Origin: Salipaludibacillus agaradhaerens
GTDB lineage: Bacteria; Bacillota; Bacilli; Bacillales; Salisediminibacteriaceae
Length of the DNA stretch: 64,000 bases
Assembly (NCBI RefSeq): GCF_002019735.1
Contig: NZ_KV917378.1
Span: 863,869-927,868, forward strand
Direction of reading: 5' to 3'
Of this stretch, positions 44,579 through 54,240 are shown one piece after another. The notes under the pieces are model-generated. The model was not told where the DNA came from. It searched no databases and saw only the letters and a list, made by a program, of their open reading frames with translations. Position 1 is the stretch's first letter. Each line of letters begins with the position of its first letter. A program made the translations under genes and the position numbers.

Positions 44579-45091
44579 CTACTCCGGCTTCACTAGGAAA
44601 AGTTCTTGGCCGTATTCGACTAACTGTCCATTTTCAACGAGGACCTCAACAATTTCCCCCTTGACTTCAGCTTCAATTTCATTCATTAACTTCATTGCTT
44701 CAACGATACATACAACTGAATCACTTCCAATGCGATCTCCCTTTTTTACATAAGGATCGGACTCTGGTGATGGTGAGTTATAAAATGTCCCTACCATCGG
44801 CGAGGTTATGGTATGTAACCCTGCGCTTGGTGGTGTTTCAGCTCCCTGCGAGTCATTACTAGCAGGTGTCACGCTTTCAGTCTGTTTTTCGTCAGGCGTC
44901 TCGTTATGTTGAGATAGTGCTACTCCTTTTTGAGAGTCACTTGAAGGCGTTGGTACTGTGGAATAACTAGTACTCGCTGCACTATTTTTTTTCATGGCTA
45001 CTTTGGCGCCATTATGTTCATATTTAAATTCATCAATACTCGACTCATCAACTAACTTGATTAGTTCACGTATTTCTTCAATATTTAGCAT
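44579..45091 (-). CDS. accB: Biotin carboxyl carrier protein
   Basis: 170 residues: N-terminal helix ([31 protein letters not shown]), a Ser/Thr/Gln-rich linker, and a biotinyl domain with [24 protein letters not shown] and the biotinylated Lys in [22 protein letters not shown]. Carries CO2 between carboxylase and transcarboxylase. First gene of accB-accC-yqhY. Confidence 0.97.
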   Translation of the reverse strand: MLNIEEIRELIKLVDESSIDEFKYEHNGAKVAMKKNSAASTSYSTVPTPSSDSQKGVALSQHNETPDEKQTESVTPASNDSQGAETPPSAGLHTITSPMVGTFYNSPSPESDPYVKKGDRIGSDSVVCIVEAMKLMNEIEAEVKGEIVEVLVENGQLVEYGQELFLVKPE

Positions 45092-45375
45092 TTTTCACAC
45101 CCCATTCATAATTTAGCTGTATAAGTGACATAAACTTATACATGATGGATCATCTAGTGGATTTAGGCATGTCTTATGACTTAGTCCTAAAAATATGCTA
45201 CCTTAAATTTTGTTAAATGGGAACCTTTTTTTATTCTAAAATATAATATAAACATTTTAGATGTTTGAATTTACTTCAGTGAATGATCATTTCTTTGGAT
45301 CGAGCCATCTCCCGTTTTAAAAAAGTCTCCCCTACGAGAAACTCGTTTACATCAGGAAGACTGTACTACCATACC

Positions 45376-45699
45376 TTACTCAACAGTGTTTTTATACTCT
45401 CTAAACACCGGAAAGTCTGACAGATTATCAGGAATTTTATCTTTCTCTAATAAAATAATTTTGACTATGTTTTTGTTACGAGCCATATGATATTTTTCCC
45501 CGTATTCGTTCTCGGCTGTGAATCTCTTTAAGCTTGCGTAATCTTCCTCTTGAATACTGACAGGTTCACTATCACCTGCTACTTCTGCCGGCTGCTCGTA
45601 ACCTACTTCAAATTCCACAATCTGAATTTTATCATTTTTAATATTCCTTGTTTGCTCAAGGACTGCTTTCGCACCTTCTGTCAGTTCTGACCACTCCAT
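45376..45699 (-). CDS. Small acidic protein of unknown function
   Basis: 107 residues, acidic (SEPVSIQEEDYASLKRFTAENEYGEKYHMARN), no membrane segment or signal peptide. ATG has TAAGGAGAG upstream. I do not recognise the family. It separates the acc and spoIIIA groups, which are neighbours in B. subtilis, so it may be specific to this lineage. Confidence 0.55.
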   Translation of the reverse strand: MEWSELTEGAKAVLEQTRNIKNDKIQIVEFEVGYEQPAEVAGDSEPVSIQEEDYASLKRFTAENEYGEKYHMARNKNIVKIILLEKDKIPDNLSDFPVFREYKNTVE

Positions 45700-45966
45700 G
45701 TTAAATCTCTCCTTAACAAAATCTGATTAAAATAATTTTTCCAATAGGGTATTATACCACCCTCAGCCATAAAAATCATTTTCCGTTACATAACTGCTTC
45801 ATTTATTGCCTGAAGAATAGGGAAATAAACATCTGAATCGATCATTTAGGTATACATCTACCGACAAATTCGATTGATTGCGTCATCAAAACTTGTCAAT
45901 TCACAATATGTACCCAGATCTTTCTATTATGTTAGCATGAAGTCGTTCTGTTTACATGTTATCATG
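45700..45966. other. Intergenic region between spoIIIAH and the small gene
   Basis: About 320 bases with the spoIIIA terminator at one side. No coding frame, RNA or clear promoter beyond AT-rich stretches was seen. Confidence 0.4.
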
Positions 45967-46002
45967 AAGAAAAGGCCCTCACCTAATGGCGGGCCTACTC
46001 AG
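45967..46002 (-). terminator. Terminator after the spoIIIA operon
   Basis: AGGCCC/GGGCCT core stem extended by GC pairs, 14-base loop, followed by TTTTCTTC on the minus strand. Lies 20 bases after spoIIIAH. Confidence 0.75.
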
Positions 46003-46022
46003 TCATTTTTTAATTAATGCTG

Positions 46023-46628
46023 TCAATCACCAGCATGAAACCCAACCCTAATTGACTCAATACCTAAATGTTCATATGCTAGTTGGTTGATCTCAGTTAC
46101 TTGCTCAGTTGTTAATTCATTTGATTTTACGTAAATATTAACTTGATTGTCTTCTGTCATGACAAGAGCATCCTCATATCCTTTTGACCGAATGATTGTC
46201 TCCACCATTTCTTCTTGCTGAGACATCGCTTGAAGATTTTCGATTTTTTCAAGTGCTTCAACTTGGATTTCAGGATCAGTTTCCGCTGAAACAATAACAT
46301 TTGTATACTCTTCATTTAAACGCCCTCTTGCATCTTGACGCTGCAAGCGAATAGTATCAAACATCTCATCGGTATTCATCTGTTCTGATAATCCAGCCTC
46401 CCCTAAGACATCCTCTACATCGTCTAGTTCCACAAACGTAATATCATCTCCATCTACCCATTCGAACTCTAATTCTTCTTCCATCGACTCATCGTTAGTT
46501 GCTTCTTCAATATCTGTAACTGCTGTTTGCGGATCTTGCACGCGATCCATTGAAATATAATACACCGAAAGGACAATAATCAAGCTTAACATTGTTAGTA
46601 ACCATACTGTTTGTCTTTTTAAAATCAT
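46023..46628 (-). CDS. spoIIIAH: Stage III sporulation protein AH
   Basis: 201 residues: short cytoplasmic head, one membrane helix (TVWLLTMLSLIIVLSVYYI) and an extracytoplasmic part with an acidic linker and a YscJ/FliF-like ring-forming domain (ETIIRSKGYEDALVMTEDNQVNIYVKSNELTTEQVTEINQLA). Interacts with forespore SpoIIQ to form the channel between mother cell and forespore. Last gene of the operon, 4-base overlap with AG. Confidence 0.94.
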   Translation of the reverse strand: MILKRQTVWLLTMLSLIIVLSVYYISMDRVQDPQTAVTDIEEATNDESMEEELEFEWVDGDDITFVELDDVEDVLGEAGLSEQMNTDEMFDTIRLQRQDARGRLNEEYTNVIVSAETDPEIQVEALEKIENLQAMSQQEEMVETIIRSKGYEDALVMTEDNQVNIYVKSNELTTEQVTEINQLAYEHLGIESIRVGFHAGD

Positions 46629-47287
46629 GAAGCATCCTCCTTTTGTTTTCTTGGCATTACCGACACTCTATGTGAAGGAATATCAAGCACCCTACTAACT
46701 GCTTCAACTACCCACGTTTTCACTTGGATGTTATCAACACCATTTGCCACGATCAAAACACCACTAATATCCGGCTTTTGTGACTCCACGAGTAATGGTT
46801 CTTCATTTTCTCCTCTTCTAACGATCACCACTTGTTCATCTATAGAACTATCGGTGACTTTTCGGCTACCGCCTTCACTATCTGTTTCTTCTGTGAGCTG
46901 TTCTTTTTTTGAATCATTCGTTTGATAAATTTGTCTGCTTGTACCTGTGGTATTTACCATCACTGTTACATTGGAGACACCGACAATTTCTTCTAAAGCA
47001 TGAGTTAATTCTTTTTCATAAAATGCCTCATATTCTTCTTTGTCAAGAGATTCCTCACTTTGTTCATCCGACTTAAAAGTGGTCACATCCTCCCTTCTTT
47101 CATCATCAGTTTCGTTCATCATGAGTGTTGGCTCATAAGCTTCTTCTTTGTTAAAAAGACTTCCTATTATCATTAGGACGACTCCGATAACTAATAACCC
47201 CAGTAAATATATCAAACGGATTTTTTTTCCTTTATTTTTTAATGAAAAGGACTGGAATATAGATGTCTCCCAACGTTTTCGAGTCAT
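46625..47287 (-). CDS. spoIIIAG: Stage III sporulation protein AG
   Basis: 220 residues: one membrane helix (IRLIYLLGLLVIGVVLMIIGSLF) then a ring-building domain with EYEAFYEKELTHALEEIVGVSNVTVMVNT and DISGVLIVANGVDNIQVKTWVVEAVSRVLDIPSHRVSVM, matching SpoIIIAG, which forms a large ring resembling secretion-system bases. Overlaps AH and AF by 4 bases. Confidence 0.94.
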   Translation of the reverse strand: MTRKRWETSIFQSFSLKNKGKKIRLIYLLGLLVIGVVLMIIGSLFNKEEAYEPTLMMNETDDERREDVTTFKSDEQSEESLDKEEYEAFYEKELTHALEEIVGVSNVTVMVNTTGTSRQIYQTNDSKKEQLTEETDSEGGSRKVTDSSIDEQVVIVRRGENEEPLLVESQKPDISGVLIVANGVDNIQVKTWVVEAVSRVLDIPSHRVSVMPRKQKEDAS

Positions 47288-47940
47288 TTATTATCCCCGC
47301 CTTCTTCATAAATTGTTATGAGATCTTCAGGAACTTCCCATAAGTATGACAAGCGATCTCTCATATCTCGTGTCCCCTCCCCCTCTTCTGTGTTAACTTC
47401 TTCTGGTGCCTTATTTTCAATCTCAATTTTGGCAATATGAATATTTTCATCATCTCCTTCGCCCTCAACACTTTCCTCACTAGCACCAGCTGGCGCAATT
47501 GTCACCTCAATACCTGCAAAGTTCTCTTTATCTGTCGGTTCATGAAGAGAATGAAACGCGACAGTCACATCGATTATCGTCATTCCATACTCTTCAACCA
47601 GCTTGGCATTGGCTTGTTTTTTTAATTGGACAGCCACTTGTTCAGAAATATATGCAAGAGAAACGGATTCTATATCTGATTTTTCTAGGTCGTCTATATT
47701 TTCCATATCAGCGTTAATTGATTGACCCCATTTTTCCATTTGACTAATAACATTTTCAGTATCCATTTTAAAAAGCGATAAAACAGGCTGAAGCAAAATA
47801 AGCAATAAAATAAGCCCGATAACTAGCTTAATATACCGATGAGTTGAAGCATTAGGCAATAAAAGTTCAAGGATCGTGGCGAATAATATAAGCAATATAA
47901 TATTTGTGATCCAGTTAATCACTAGCCCCACTATAGCCAC
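47284..47940 (-). CDS. spoIIIAF: Stage III sporulation protein AF
   Basis: 218 residues with two N-terminal membrane helices (WITNIILLILFATILELLLP and YIKLVIGLILLLILLQPVLSLF), followed by an extracytoplasmic domain (VSLAYISEQVAVQLKKQANAKLVEEYGMTIIDVTVAF) and an acidic tail. Expected partner of AG in the channel base. Confidence 0.93.
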   Translation of the reverse strand: MAIVGLVINWITNIILLILFATILELLLPNASTHRYIKLVIGLILLLILLQPVLSLFKMDTENVISQMEKWGQSINADMENIDDLEKSDIESVSLAYISEQVAVQLKKQANAKLVEEYGMTIIDVTVAFHSLHEPTDKENFAGIEVTIAPAGASEESVEGEGDDENIHIAKIEIENKAPEEVNTEEGEGTRDMRDRLSYLWEVPEDLITIYEEGGDNK

Positions 47941-47961
47941 ACCCTTCTATCATCCATCTAA

Positions 47962-49140
47962 TCATCTAAGCATAATCGATAAATTACCGGAAATAATCAT
48001 TATTGTGATCGAGAGAAAAAACATGAGAGAAACGGCGGCTAAAGTCGCAAAGACGAACAATATATTTTTTCCGATAATAGCCAAACATTCGATAACAGGA
48101 CCACCTCCTAAAGGCTGTAAGATCGCTGATGCAAACGAATAGATGACGGAGATAGCCAATACTTTTAAGGCAGGAAACGTACATACAATAAGCAAAATCA
48201 ACAAGCCTAAAATACCGATTGTATTTTTCAAAAGCAATGAAGCACCCATGACGGTATCAGCCGCATCTGTAAACATCCTCCCAACTACGGGAATAAAATT
48301 TCCTGTGACAAATTTGGCTGTCCGAACTGCAATGCCATCAGTTACTGCTGCTGCTGCCCCTTGCACAGACATAACACCTAAAAAAACTGTTAAGAAAATG
48401 CCTAAGCTGCCCACGGCGATTGTTCGTAATAAACTTGCAAGTTTCGATACTTTATAATGATCTGTCATCGTACTTACGATAGATAAGATTGTAGAAAGTA
48501 ATAAAAGAGGTAGGATAAAATATTGGACGAACAACCCGCTTGTATGAACAATAAACATAATGATAGGATGAAAAAGGGAGACAGAGGTGATACTGCCTAC
48601 TGTTGCCATCAGCACGAGTATTAATGGAATAAGAGCTGTCATGAAATGACTCATTGTTGAGATAGTTGATTCCGTGAGTTCAACTGCCACATAAAAACTA
48701 TTAAGGGCAATGATCATTAAAACCATATATGTCACGGCGTAAGCCACTTTGCTAATCGTATGCTTTTCAAATGCTTGTTGAAGATGAACGAGTATTAAGC
48801 TAAAGACAGTTAATAAAATTAATGTTCCTATTAATCGGCCGTGTGTAATAATTTCATGAAAGAAATAATTTAAAAACCCTTTTAGCCATTCTGTAATAGA
48901 AAAATGCCCATTATCTCTAAATAGTTCAGTAAATTCTTTTTTCTGTGTCTCAGGAAGAAAGCCATCATACTCGTGACGGACAATATCCCAAAAATCACTG
49001 ATTTCTTCTAAATCTAAATAGTTTAGTTGTTCTTCTATTAGGTCTTCATCACTGAGTGAATCATCCTCTTCAGCAAGGCTCGTCCCTGTAAAAGTGAAAA
49101 AAAAAGAAAAGAAAAGGCATACAATCGTTGTCCGTTTCAT
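47962..49140 (-). CDS. spoIIIAE: Stage III sporulation protein AE
   Basis: 392-residue polytopic protein with a signal peptide (TTIVCLFFSFFFTFTGTSLAE), an acidic stretch, and seven or more membrane helices. Conserved parts: TDGIAVRTAKFVTGNFIPVVGRMFTDAADTVMGASLLLKNTIGILG, a SpoIIIAE hallmark. Integral core of the feeding-tube channel. 4-base overlap with AD. Confidence 0.95.
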   Translation of the reverse strand: MKRTTIVCLFFSFFFTFTGTSLAEEDDSLSDEDLIEEQLNYLDLEEISDFWDIVRHEYDGFLPETQKKEFTELFRDNGHFSITEWLKGFLNYFFHEIITHGRLIGTLILLTVFSLILVHLQQAFEKHTISKVAYAVTYMVLMIIALNSFYVAVELTESTISTMSHFMTALIPLILVLMATVGSITSVSLFHPIIMFIVHTSGLFVQYFILPLLLLSTILSIVSTMTDHYKVSKLASLLRTIAVGSLGIFLTVFLGVMSVQGAAAAVTDGIAVRTAKFVTGNFIPVVGRMFTDAADTVMGASLLLKNTIGILGLLILLIVCTFPALKVLAISVIYSFASAILQPLGGGPVIECLAIIGKNILFVFATLAAVSLMFFLSITIMIISGNLSIMLR

Positions 49141-49544
49141 CCTCCATCCCCCATCGCAGCCGGAATGAGTGTTAATACGGTCTCTATAATGACAGATATA
49201 ATAGGGATTGCCATAATCATAATGAGAACTTTTCCAGCCAATTCAATTTTAGATGCTACTGAGCCTTGACCAGCATCTCTTGCAATTTGCGCACCAAATT
49301 CTGCAATATAGGCAATTCCAATAATTTTAAAGATCGTCTGTACGTAAACGAGATTAATGTCCGCTTCAGTAGCTAATGTTTCAATCATTTCAATTAATAG
49401 GGCAATTTTATCTATTAAAAAGGCAAATATAATAACACCAGTAAAAATAGTAAGAAGAAAGGCAAAGATCGGTTTTTGCTCTTTAATAACAAGAGCTAGG
49501 AACGTTGTAATCATCCCTAAACCGACAATCTGGATAATTTCCAT
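49137..49544 (-). CDS. spoIIIAD: Stage III sporulation protein AD
   Basis: 135 residues, four membrane helices. IGIAYIAEFGAQIARDAGQGSVASKIELAGKVLIMIMAIPII is highly conserved in SpoIIIAD. AC and AD are related to each other and together resemble small membrane parts of export machines. Confidence 0.95.
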   Translation of the reverse strand: MEIIQIVGLGMITTFLALVIKEQKPIFAFLLTIFTGVIIFAFLIDKIALLIEMIETLATEADINLVYVQTIFKIIGIAYIAEFGAQIARDAGQGSVASKIELAGKVLIMIMAIPIISVIIETVLTLIPAAMGDGG

Positions 49545-49558
49545 TCCCCCTGCCTCCT

Positions 49559-49765
49559 TCAGCTTTGGAACAAAAAGACACTTCTTATTTTTTGAAATAG
49601 ATCATCGATAACTGTCGCTACCATGTAAAGAACAACAACAAAGGCAATGAGTGTTACCCAATTGGCAATTTCTTCTTTCCCCATTTGTTTCAAAACAGTA
49701 TGAATCATTGCCACAACGATCCCAACACCCGCTATTTGAAAAATTAACCCTACATCATAGTTCAA
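49559..49765 (-). CDS. spoIIIAC: Stage III sporulation protein AC
   Basis: 68 residues, two membrane helices: VGLIFQIAGVGIVVAMIHTVLKQMGKEEIANWVTLIAFVVVLYMV. Full family length and sequence; 24-base gap to AB, 13 to AD. Confidence 0.95.
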   Translation of the reverse strand: MNYDVGLIFQIAGVGIVVAMIHTVLKQMGKEEIANWVTLIAFVVVLYMVATVIDDLFQKIRSVFLFQS

Positions 49766-49789
49766 TTGATCGCCTCCTCGAACCTTCCT

Positions 49790-50302
49790 TTAAAGAAGCA
49801 TAATCACTAATAATAAACCCCCTAAAAGGCCTAAACTGCGGTACATAGATTCATATTTTTTTTGAGTTTCCAAAGCTGTCTGCTCCATTGTTTCTAAATA
49901 TGCTTGAGTTAATTGAATTTGTTTACGCTGCCCTTCAATATCTTGCCTTCCTAACGTTTGTCCGAATTGTTTCAAAATATCAATGTCTTTTGCATCAAGG
50001 TCAACATCTGTTTTCCAATAATTTAACTCTTCTTCCCATGCCTGTTGTGTGGATTCTTCATTGTCTTTTAGGCGTGTTGAAACTCCGTTTAGAAAATCTT
50101 TAGCAGGAGCAGGGAGTTGCTTGGCTATTTGCTCAAATGCTTCCCATAACGGTATCATGGCAAAAGTCACTTCTGTATCAAGAGTTTCAAGGGCTACTTT
50201 CATATGACGTAGCAATGTCGTTCGTCTTTCTAATCTTTTTGACAATTCCCACCCTACTCCAGTAGACGTCAGAATGATGATAGCCGCCCCTAGCCACATC
50301 AT
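49790..50302 (-). CDS. spoIIIAB: Stage III sporulation protein AB
   Basis: 170 residues: N-terminal and C-terminal membrane helices around a cytoplasmic helical domain (LERRTTLLRHMKVALETLDTEVTFAMIPLWEAFEQIAKQLP ... YRSLGLLGGLLLVIML). Related in arrangement to GspF-type secretion membrane proteins. Overlaps AA by 4 bases. Confidence 0.94.
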   Translation of the reverse strand: MMWLGAAIIILTSTGVGWELSKRLERRTTLLRHMKVALETLDTEVTFAMIPLWEAFEQIAKQLPAPAKDFLNGVSTRLKDNEESTQQAWEEELNYWKTDVDLDAKDIDILKQFGQTLGRQDIEGQRKQIQLTQAYLETMEQTALETQKKYESMYRSLGLLGGLLLVIMLL

Positions 50303-51225
50303 GTTCTTAACACCACGTTATTATTTAATGCAGAGGGGGCCAAGGAGATGTTAGTCCCTCTCTTGCCAACATGAGTCAATTCAATAGCTGAATGAAAGGC
50401 TTCATGTGTGATCAGTTGTTTTATAGTAGGTCTTCTTACAACATCTCTAACTGAATCTCCGTGCACCGTTGAAATGACTGTAACGCCCGCATATACTGCC
50501 TCCATTACAGCAGTAACATCTTCTTCCCTGCCTATCTCATCCACAATGAGGACGTCTGGACTCATTGACCGTATCATCATCATCATGCCTTCAGCTTTTG
50601 GACAGGCATCCAGCACATCTATTTTAGAACCAAAGTGATGCTGTGGGACACCACGGATACATCCGGCAATTTCAGACCGCTCATCAATAATAGCTACATT
50701 TCTGGCTCTGATTCCCTTACTTTCTATGCCTTGACTTATTTGCCTTGCCAGATCTCTTAATAATGTGGTCTTCCCTGTTTTTGGTGGTCCGATAATTAAC
50801 GTGTTTAGCCATTTATCTCGTTTATAGATGGCATTAATATAAGGTTCACTAACGCCGACTTTTTGTTTAGCGATACGAATATTAAATGAGCCAATTTCCC
50901 TAAGACCTTTCACTTTACCTGTTTCAACCACGACTCTTCCAGCAATTCCTACTCTGTGCCCTCCTGAAATAGTAATATAACCTCGTCTTAATTCTTCTTC
51001 CAGCCGATAAAGAGAATGTTGGCTTAAAAGAGAAAGCATCATTGTTGCGTCTTGCTCTGTAAATAGAGGAGAAGTTTCGGATAACGGTGAGCCATTGGTT
51101 CTTACTACTTCAATATTTTTACCAATTCTCAACCGTATTTCCTCTATCGTCTGCCAATCTTTATCCGTATATGCTTTCAAGAAATTTTTCACAACTTTCG
51201 GGACAATGCGCATCACTTCTTCCAT
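50299..51225 (-). CDS. spoIIIAA: Stage III sporulation protein AA (secretion-type ATPase)
   Basis: About 308 residues. Walker A GPPKTGKTTLLRDLARQI, acidic box IDERSEIAGCIRG, Walker B DVLIVDEIGREEDV and downstream His in STVHGDS, as in AAA-type type II/IV secretion ATPases. Powers the channel at the mother-cell membrane. The ATG giving MEEVMRI is preferred: GAGGGTGG lies about 5 bases upstream of it; an in-frame ATG five codons earlier lacks a site. First gene of the operon. Confidence 0.94.
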   Translation of the reverse strand: MEEVMRIVPKVVKNFLKAYTDKDWQTIEEIRLRIGKNIEVVRTNGSPLSETSPLFTEQDATMMLSLLSQHSLYRLEEELRRGYITISGGHRVGIAGRVVVETGKVKGLREIGSFNIRIAKQKVGVSEPYINAIYKRDKWLNTLIIGPPKTGKTTLLRDLARQISQGIESKGIRARNVAIIDERSEIAGCIRGVPQHHFGSKIDVLDACPKAEGMMMMIRSMSPDVLIVDEIGREEDVTAVMEAVYAGVTVISTVHGDSVRDVVRRPTIKQLITHEAFHSAIELTHVGKRGTNISLAPSALNNNVVLRT

Positions 51226-51277
51226 CATTACCACCCTCATTTCTGATGACTAGTGGCTCATCGCGGCTGTCTAAGAA

Positions 51278-51305
51278 ATTATATGTGCGCCTGTCCTATT
51301 TATGA
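51278..51305 (-). promoter_or_regulatory. Sigma-E-like promoter of the spoIIIA operon
   Basis: Minus strand TCATAAA (-35), 13 bases, CATATAAT (-10; consensus CATACAMT, 7 of 8). About 50 bases before spoIIIAA. Sigma-E control in the mother cell is known for this operon. Confidence 0.6.
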
Positions 51306-51429
51306 CCATAGACGTGCGAAAAACCTCTAATCTTATAAAGAATTTATTAAAGTGCTAACCTTTAACTAATCTTGAAAGACAATTAATGTAAAGATACTAG
51401 TCGCTCCAAAAACGGCTTATACAAAACCA

Positions 51430-51468
51430 AAATAAAAAAACGCCCACAGAATATTTTCTGTGAACGTG
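51430..51468 (-). terminator. Terminator after efp
   Basis: ACGTTCACAGAAAATATTCTGTGGGCGT forms an imperfect 10-bp hairpin followed by TTTTTTTATTTT on the minus strand, 15 bases beyond efp. Confidence 0.85.
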
Positions 51469-51483
51469 ATGAAAAAATCACCA

Positions 51484-52041
51484 TTAGGCTCGTGACACAT
51501 ATTTACCATCTCTCGTATCAATAACTAGTACGTCACCTTCATTAACAAAAAAAGGTACTTGGACAGTTAACCCCGTCTCGAGGGTCGCTGGCTTCGTTCC
51601 CCCTGAAGCCGTATCCCCTTTAATACCAGGTTCTGTCTCTGTTACAGTTAATTCAACTGTATTAGGAACTTCTACACCAAGGATTTCATCTTGATACTGC
51701 AAAATATGCACTTCCATATTTTCTTTCAAATATTTAAGTTGGTTTTCAATTTGAGCGCTAGATAATTCAAGTTGTTCATATGTCGATGTATTCATAAACG
51801 AATGCGTGTCCCCACTTGAATATAAATATTGCATTTTACTATTTTCTAAGTGTGCTTTTGCTACCTTTTCTCCTGCACGGAATGTTTTTTCTTGAATACT
51901 ACCGTTCCTCATACTACGTAATTTTGTTCGGACAAAGGCAGCTCCTTTACCTGGCTTGACGTGTTGGAACTCCATAACTTGCCAAATATCCCCGTCTACT
52001 TCGATTGTTAAACCTGTTTTTAACTCATTAACAGAAATCAT
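51484..52041 (-). CDS. efp: Translation elongation factor P
   Basis: 185 residues, three OB-like beta domains. The loop [15 protein letters not shown] carries Lys32, the site modified in Bacillus [50 protein letters not shown] and [36 protein letters not shown] complete the family. Relieves ribosomes stalled at polyproline. Confidence 0.97.
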   Translation of the reverse strand: MISVNELKTGLTIEVDGDIWQVMEFQHVKPGKGAAFVRTKLRSMRNGSIQEKTFRAGEKVAKAHLENSKMQYLYSSGDTHSFMNTSTYEQLELSSAQIENQLKYLKENMEVHILQYQDEILGVEVPNTVELTVTETEPGIKGDTASGGTKPATLETGLTVQVPFFVNEGDVLVIDTRDGKYVSRA

Positions 52042-52082
52042 AAAAAACCTCCTAATAAAATATAAATATGAATACTAAATAT

Positions 52083-53150
52083 TTACTCTCCAAGAATAAG
52101 TAACTCTTTAGATGACTTGGATAAAATATTATTACCGTTATCAGTGATTAAAATATCGTCTTCAATCCTCGTTCCACCTATTCCTGTCATATATATTCCA
52201 GGTTCAACAGTTACGATCATACCTGCTTTTAGGCGCTTATCTGAACGATGAGAGAGTCCTGGTGCTTCATGTACTTCCATTCCTAATCCATGGCCAGTGC
52301 TATGGCCAAAATACTGACCATAACCTTTCTCATTAATATAATTACGCGTAAGGGCATCAGCTTCTTTTCCTGTAAGGCCTGCTTTTATATGGTTTACCCC
52401 TATTAATTGAGCTTGTAAAACCGTCTCGTAAATGTCTCTTAATTGCGATGAAGGTTCACCAATTGCCACGGTTCTTGTAATATCGGAGCAGTATCCTTTA
52501 TAATACGCTCCAAAGTCTAACGTGACAAGCTCCCCTTTCTCAATCACTTTATCACTGGCCACACCGTGGGGTAATGCTGATCTGTAGCCTGATGCGACGA
52601 TGATATCAAATGATGAAGAAACGGCCCCATTTTTTCTCATGAAAAATTCAAGTTCATTAGATATATCAATTTCTTTAACACCAGGACGCAAATAAGATTG
52701 AATGTGAGAAAAAGCGGCATCAGCAATATCAACGGCCTCCTGAATGATAGCAACCTCTTCATCCGACTTAATTAAGCGCAAATTCTCTACTAGCTCACTA
52801 ACAGGGATTAGTTCACAATTTATCGTCGCTTTATATGTATCATAATGACTGTATGTCAAAACATTCTTCTCAAAGCCCAGCCGCGTGATCCCCATCTCCT
52901 TAACCTGGCTAGCGACTTCCTCATGGAGTGCTCTATTATGTTGAATAACTTCAAACTCAACGACCTCTTCTTGCGCCTGGTCTATATAACGGAAGTCTGT
53001 AATGAGTTTCGCTTTTCCATCTGACACAACAACTACTCCAGCTGTCCCAGTAAATCCCGTTAAATAACGTCGATTATAAGGGTTAGTTATGAGAATACCA
53101 TCGATACCGTTCTCTTTAAATTGCTGACGTAAGCCGTTTAAACGGTCCAC
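52083..53150 (-). CDS. papA: Xaa-Pro aminopeptidase (YqhT/PapA)
   Basis: 355-residue M24 peptidase. N-terminal creatinase-like domain to about 130, then pita-bread domain with metal ligands in TLDFGAYYKGYCSDITRT (Asp pair), FGHSTGHGLGMEVHE (His), VEPGIYM (Glu) and RIEDDILI (Glu). Releases N-terminal residues linked to proline. Paired with efp as in B. subtilis, 41-base gap. Confidence 0.95.
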   Translation of the reverse strand: MDRLNGLRQQFKENGIDGILITNPYNRRYLTGFTGTAGVVVVSDGKAKLITDFRYIDQAQEEVVEFEVIQHNRALHEEVASQVKEMGITRLGFEKNVLTYSHYDTYKATINCELIPVSELVENLRLIKSDEEVAIIQEAVDIADAAFSHIQSYLRPGVKEIDISNELEFFMRKNGAVSSSFDIIVASGYRSALPHGVASDKVIEKGELVTLDFGAYYKGYCSDITRTVAIGEPSSQLRDIYETVLQAQLIGVNHIKAGLTGKEADALTRNYINEKGYGQYFGHSTGHGLGMEVHEAPGLSHRSDKRLKAGMIVTVEPGIYMTGIGGTRIEDDILITDNGNNILSKSSKELLILGE

Positions 53151-53468
53151 GCTAGACCCCTCCTTTTACAAAATCAATTAGGCAAGCAAGTCGATTTGAA
53201 TAATAGCCGTCCCTTTCCTGTTATACAGCTAACGGTATGTTTCTAATCCCTTAATGAACCTGAAGCATTTTCTTTAGCCTTTTATCTCTTTCATACAGAG
53301 ACAACCAATTTAATTATGGTTGTAGGATCATTTCCTTTTAATTCACTAAGTTAATTAAACTAAATTTCGTAACTAATATATACAGGAGATGTATGTAACT
53401 AAGGTGTCGGTGGCAAACAACAGCTACTTACAAACAAATTGTGCCATACCATATTTTATCATAGGTCG
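53151..53468. other. Intergenic region between papA and yqhR
   Basis: About 320 bases; no coding frame with a ribosome site, no strong hairpin or RNA recognised. Presumably holds the papA-efp promoter. Confidence 0.4.
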
Positions 53469-53963
53469 TTATTCTTGAATAGTTTGCTCATTTTCCAACA
53501 TCTGTTCATGATATTCATAAGAAATAGAATAGCCAATAAATAAGCCGTATAATACAAATAAAGAGAGTGACGTTACGTTAGAATTAACATCGTATTTAAC
53601 CACGTTTTCTGCATGTTCGTATAATGGGTAAAGTAATACAAAGGTCAGCACCCATAAGATACCGCCAAACACTAGTCCAGGCCAAAATTTATTGACTTTA
53701 GCAAATAATGCCCGGTATATAAATGCAATGCCTATAGACAAAATACCGATAAACAAAATACCAACCCACTGTCCAGTTTGGGTGTATTTCCATGTTCCTA
53801 ACGCCCACGGCATTAATAAGAAAGAGGGGCCGAATGAGACGAAATTCAGTAAATACGCAACATAACCTATAAAGCTCCAAAATAGTCCTCCTACAAAGCC
53901 GATCATCGCAGTGGTTGAGCTGAATGAATCGCTTTGCTTTGAATGTTTATTTTTTTTATCCAT
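53469..53963 (-). CDS. yqhR: YqhR-type membrane protein
   Basis: 164 residues with four membrane helices (MIGFVGGLFWSFIGYVAYLLNFV, WVGILFIGILSIGIAFIYRAL, LVFGGILWVLTFVLLYPLY, SLSLFVLYGLFIGYSISY). Matches Bacillus YqhR in size and layout; GAGGTG 7 bases before the chosen ATG. Divergent from yqhQ. Function unknown. Confidence 0.85.
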   Translation of the reverse strand: MDKKNKHSKQSDSFSSTTAMIGFVGGLFWSFIGYVAYLLNFVSFGPSFLLMPWALGTWKYTQTGQWVGILFIGILSIGIAFIYRALFAKVNKFWPGLVFGGILWVLTFVLLYPLYEHAENVVKYDVNSNVTSLSLFVLYGLFIGYSISYEYHEQMLENEQTIQE

Positions 53964-54240
53964 TTTCATCACCTCTTTTGCTATCTTTGCCTAAATTGCT
54001 AAAATTATTTTTGAAAACTTGCTTTAGTAGGTGTAAGGCTTATTATCAAAGGGAATAGTAACTTAAGGCTGGTTAGTGGAGAGATTGTCACTTTTCATGT
54101 AGAGTAATATAATAGTACTTAGAAGAAAAGAATAGTAGGATAGCTATTGAATGAAAACTCATGGAAGTTCAATAAAAAAGCATTGCTTTTGAGATTTTAT
54201 TCCTTTCCTTCAATAATTAATTATTAGGTTGGTGACACGA

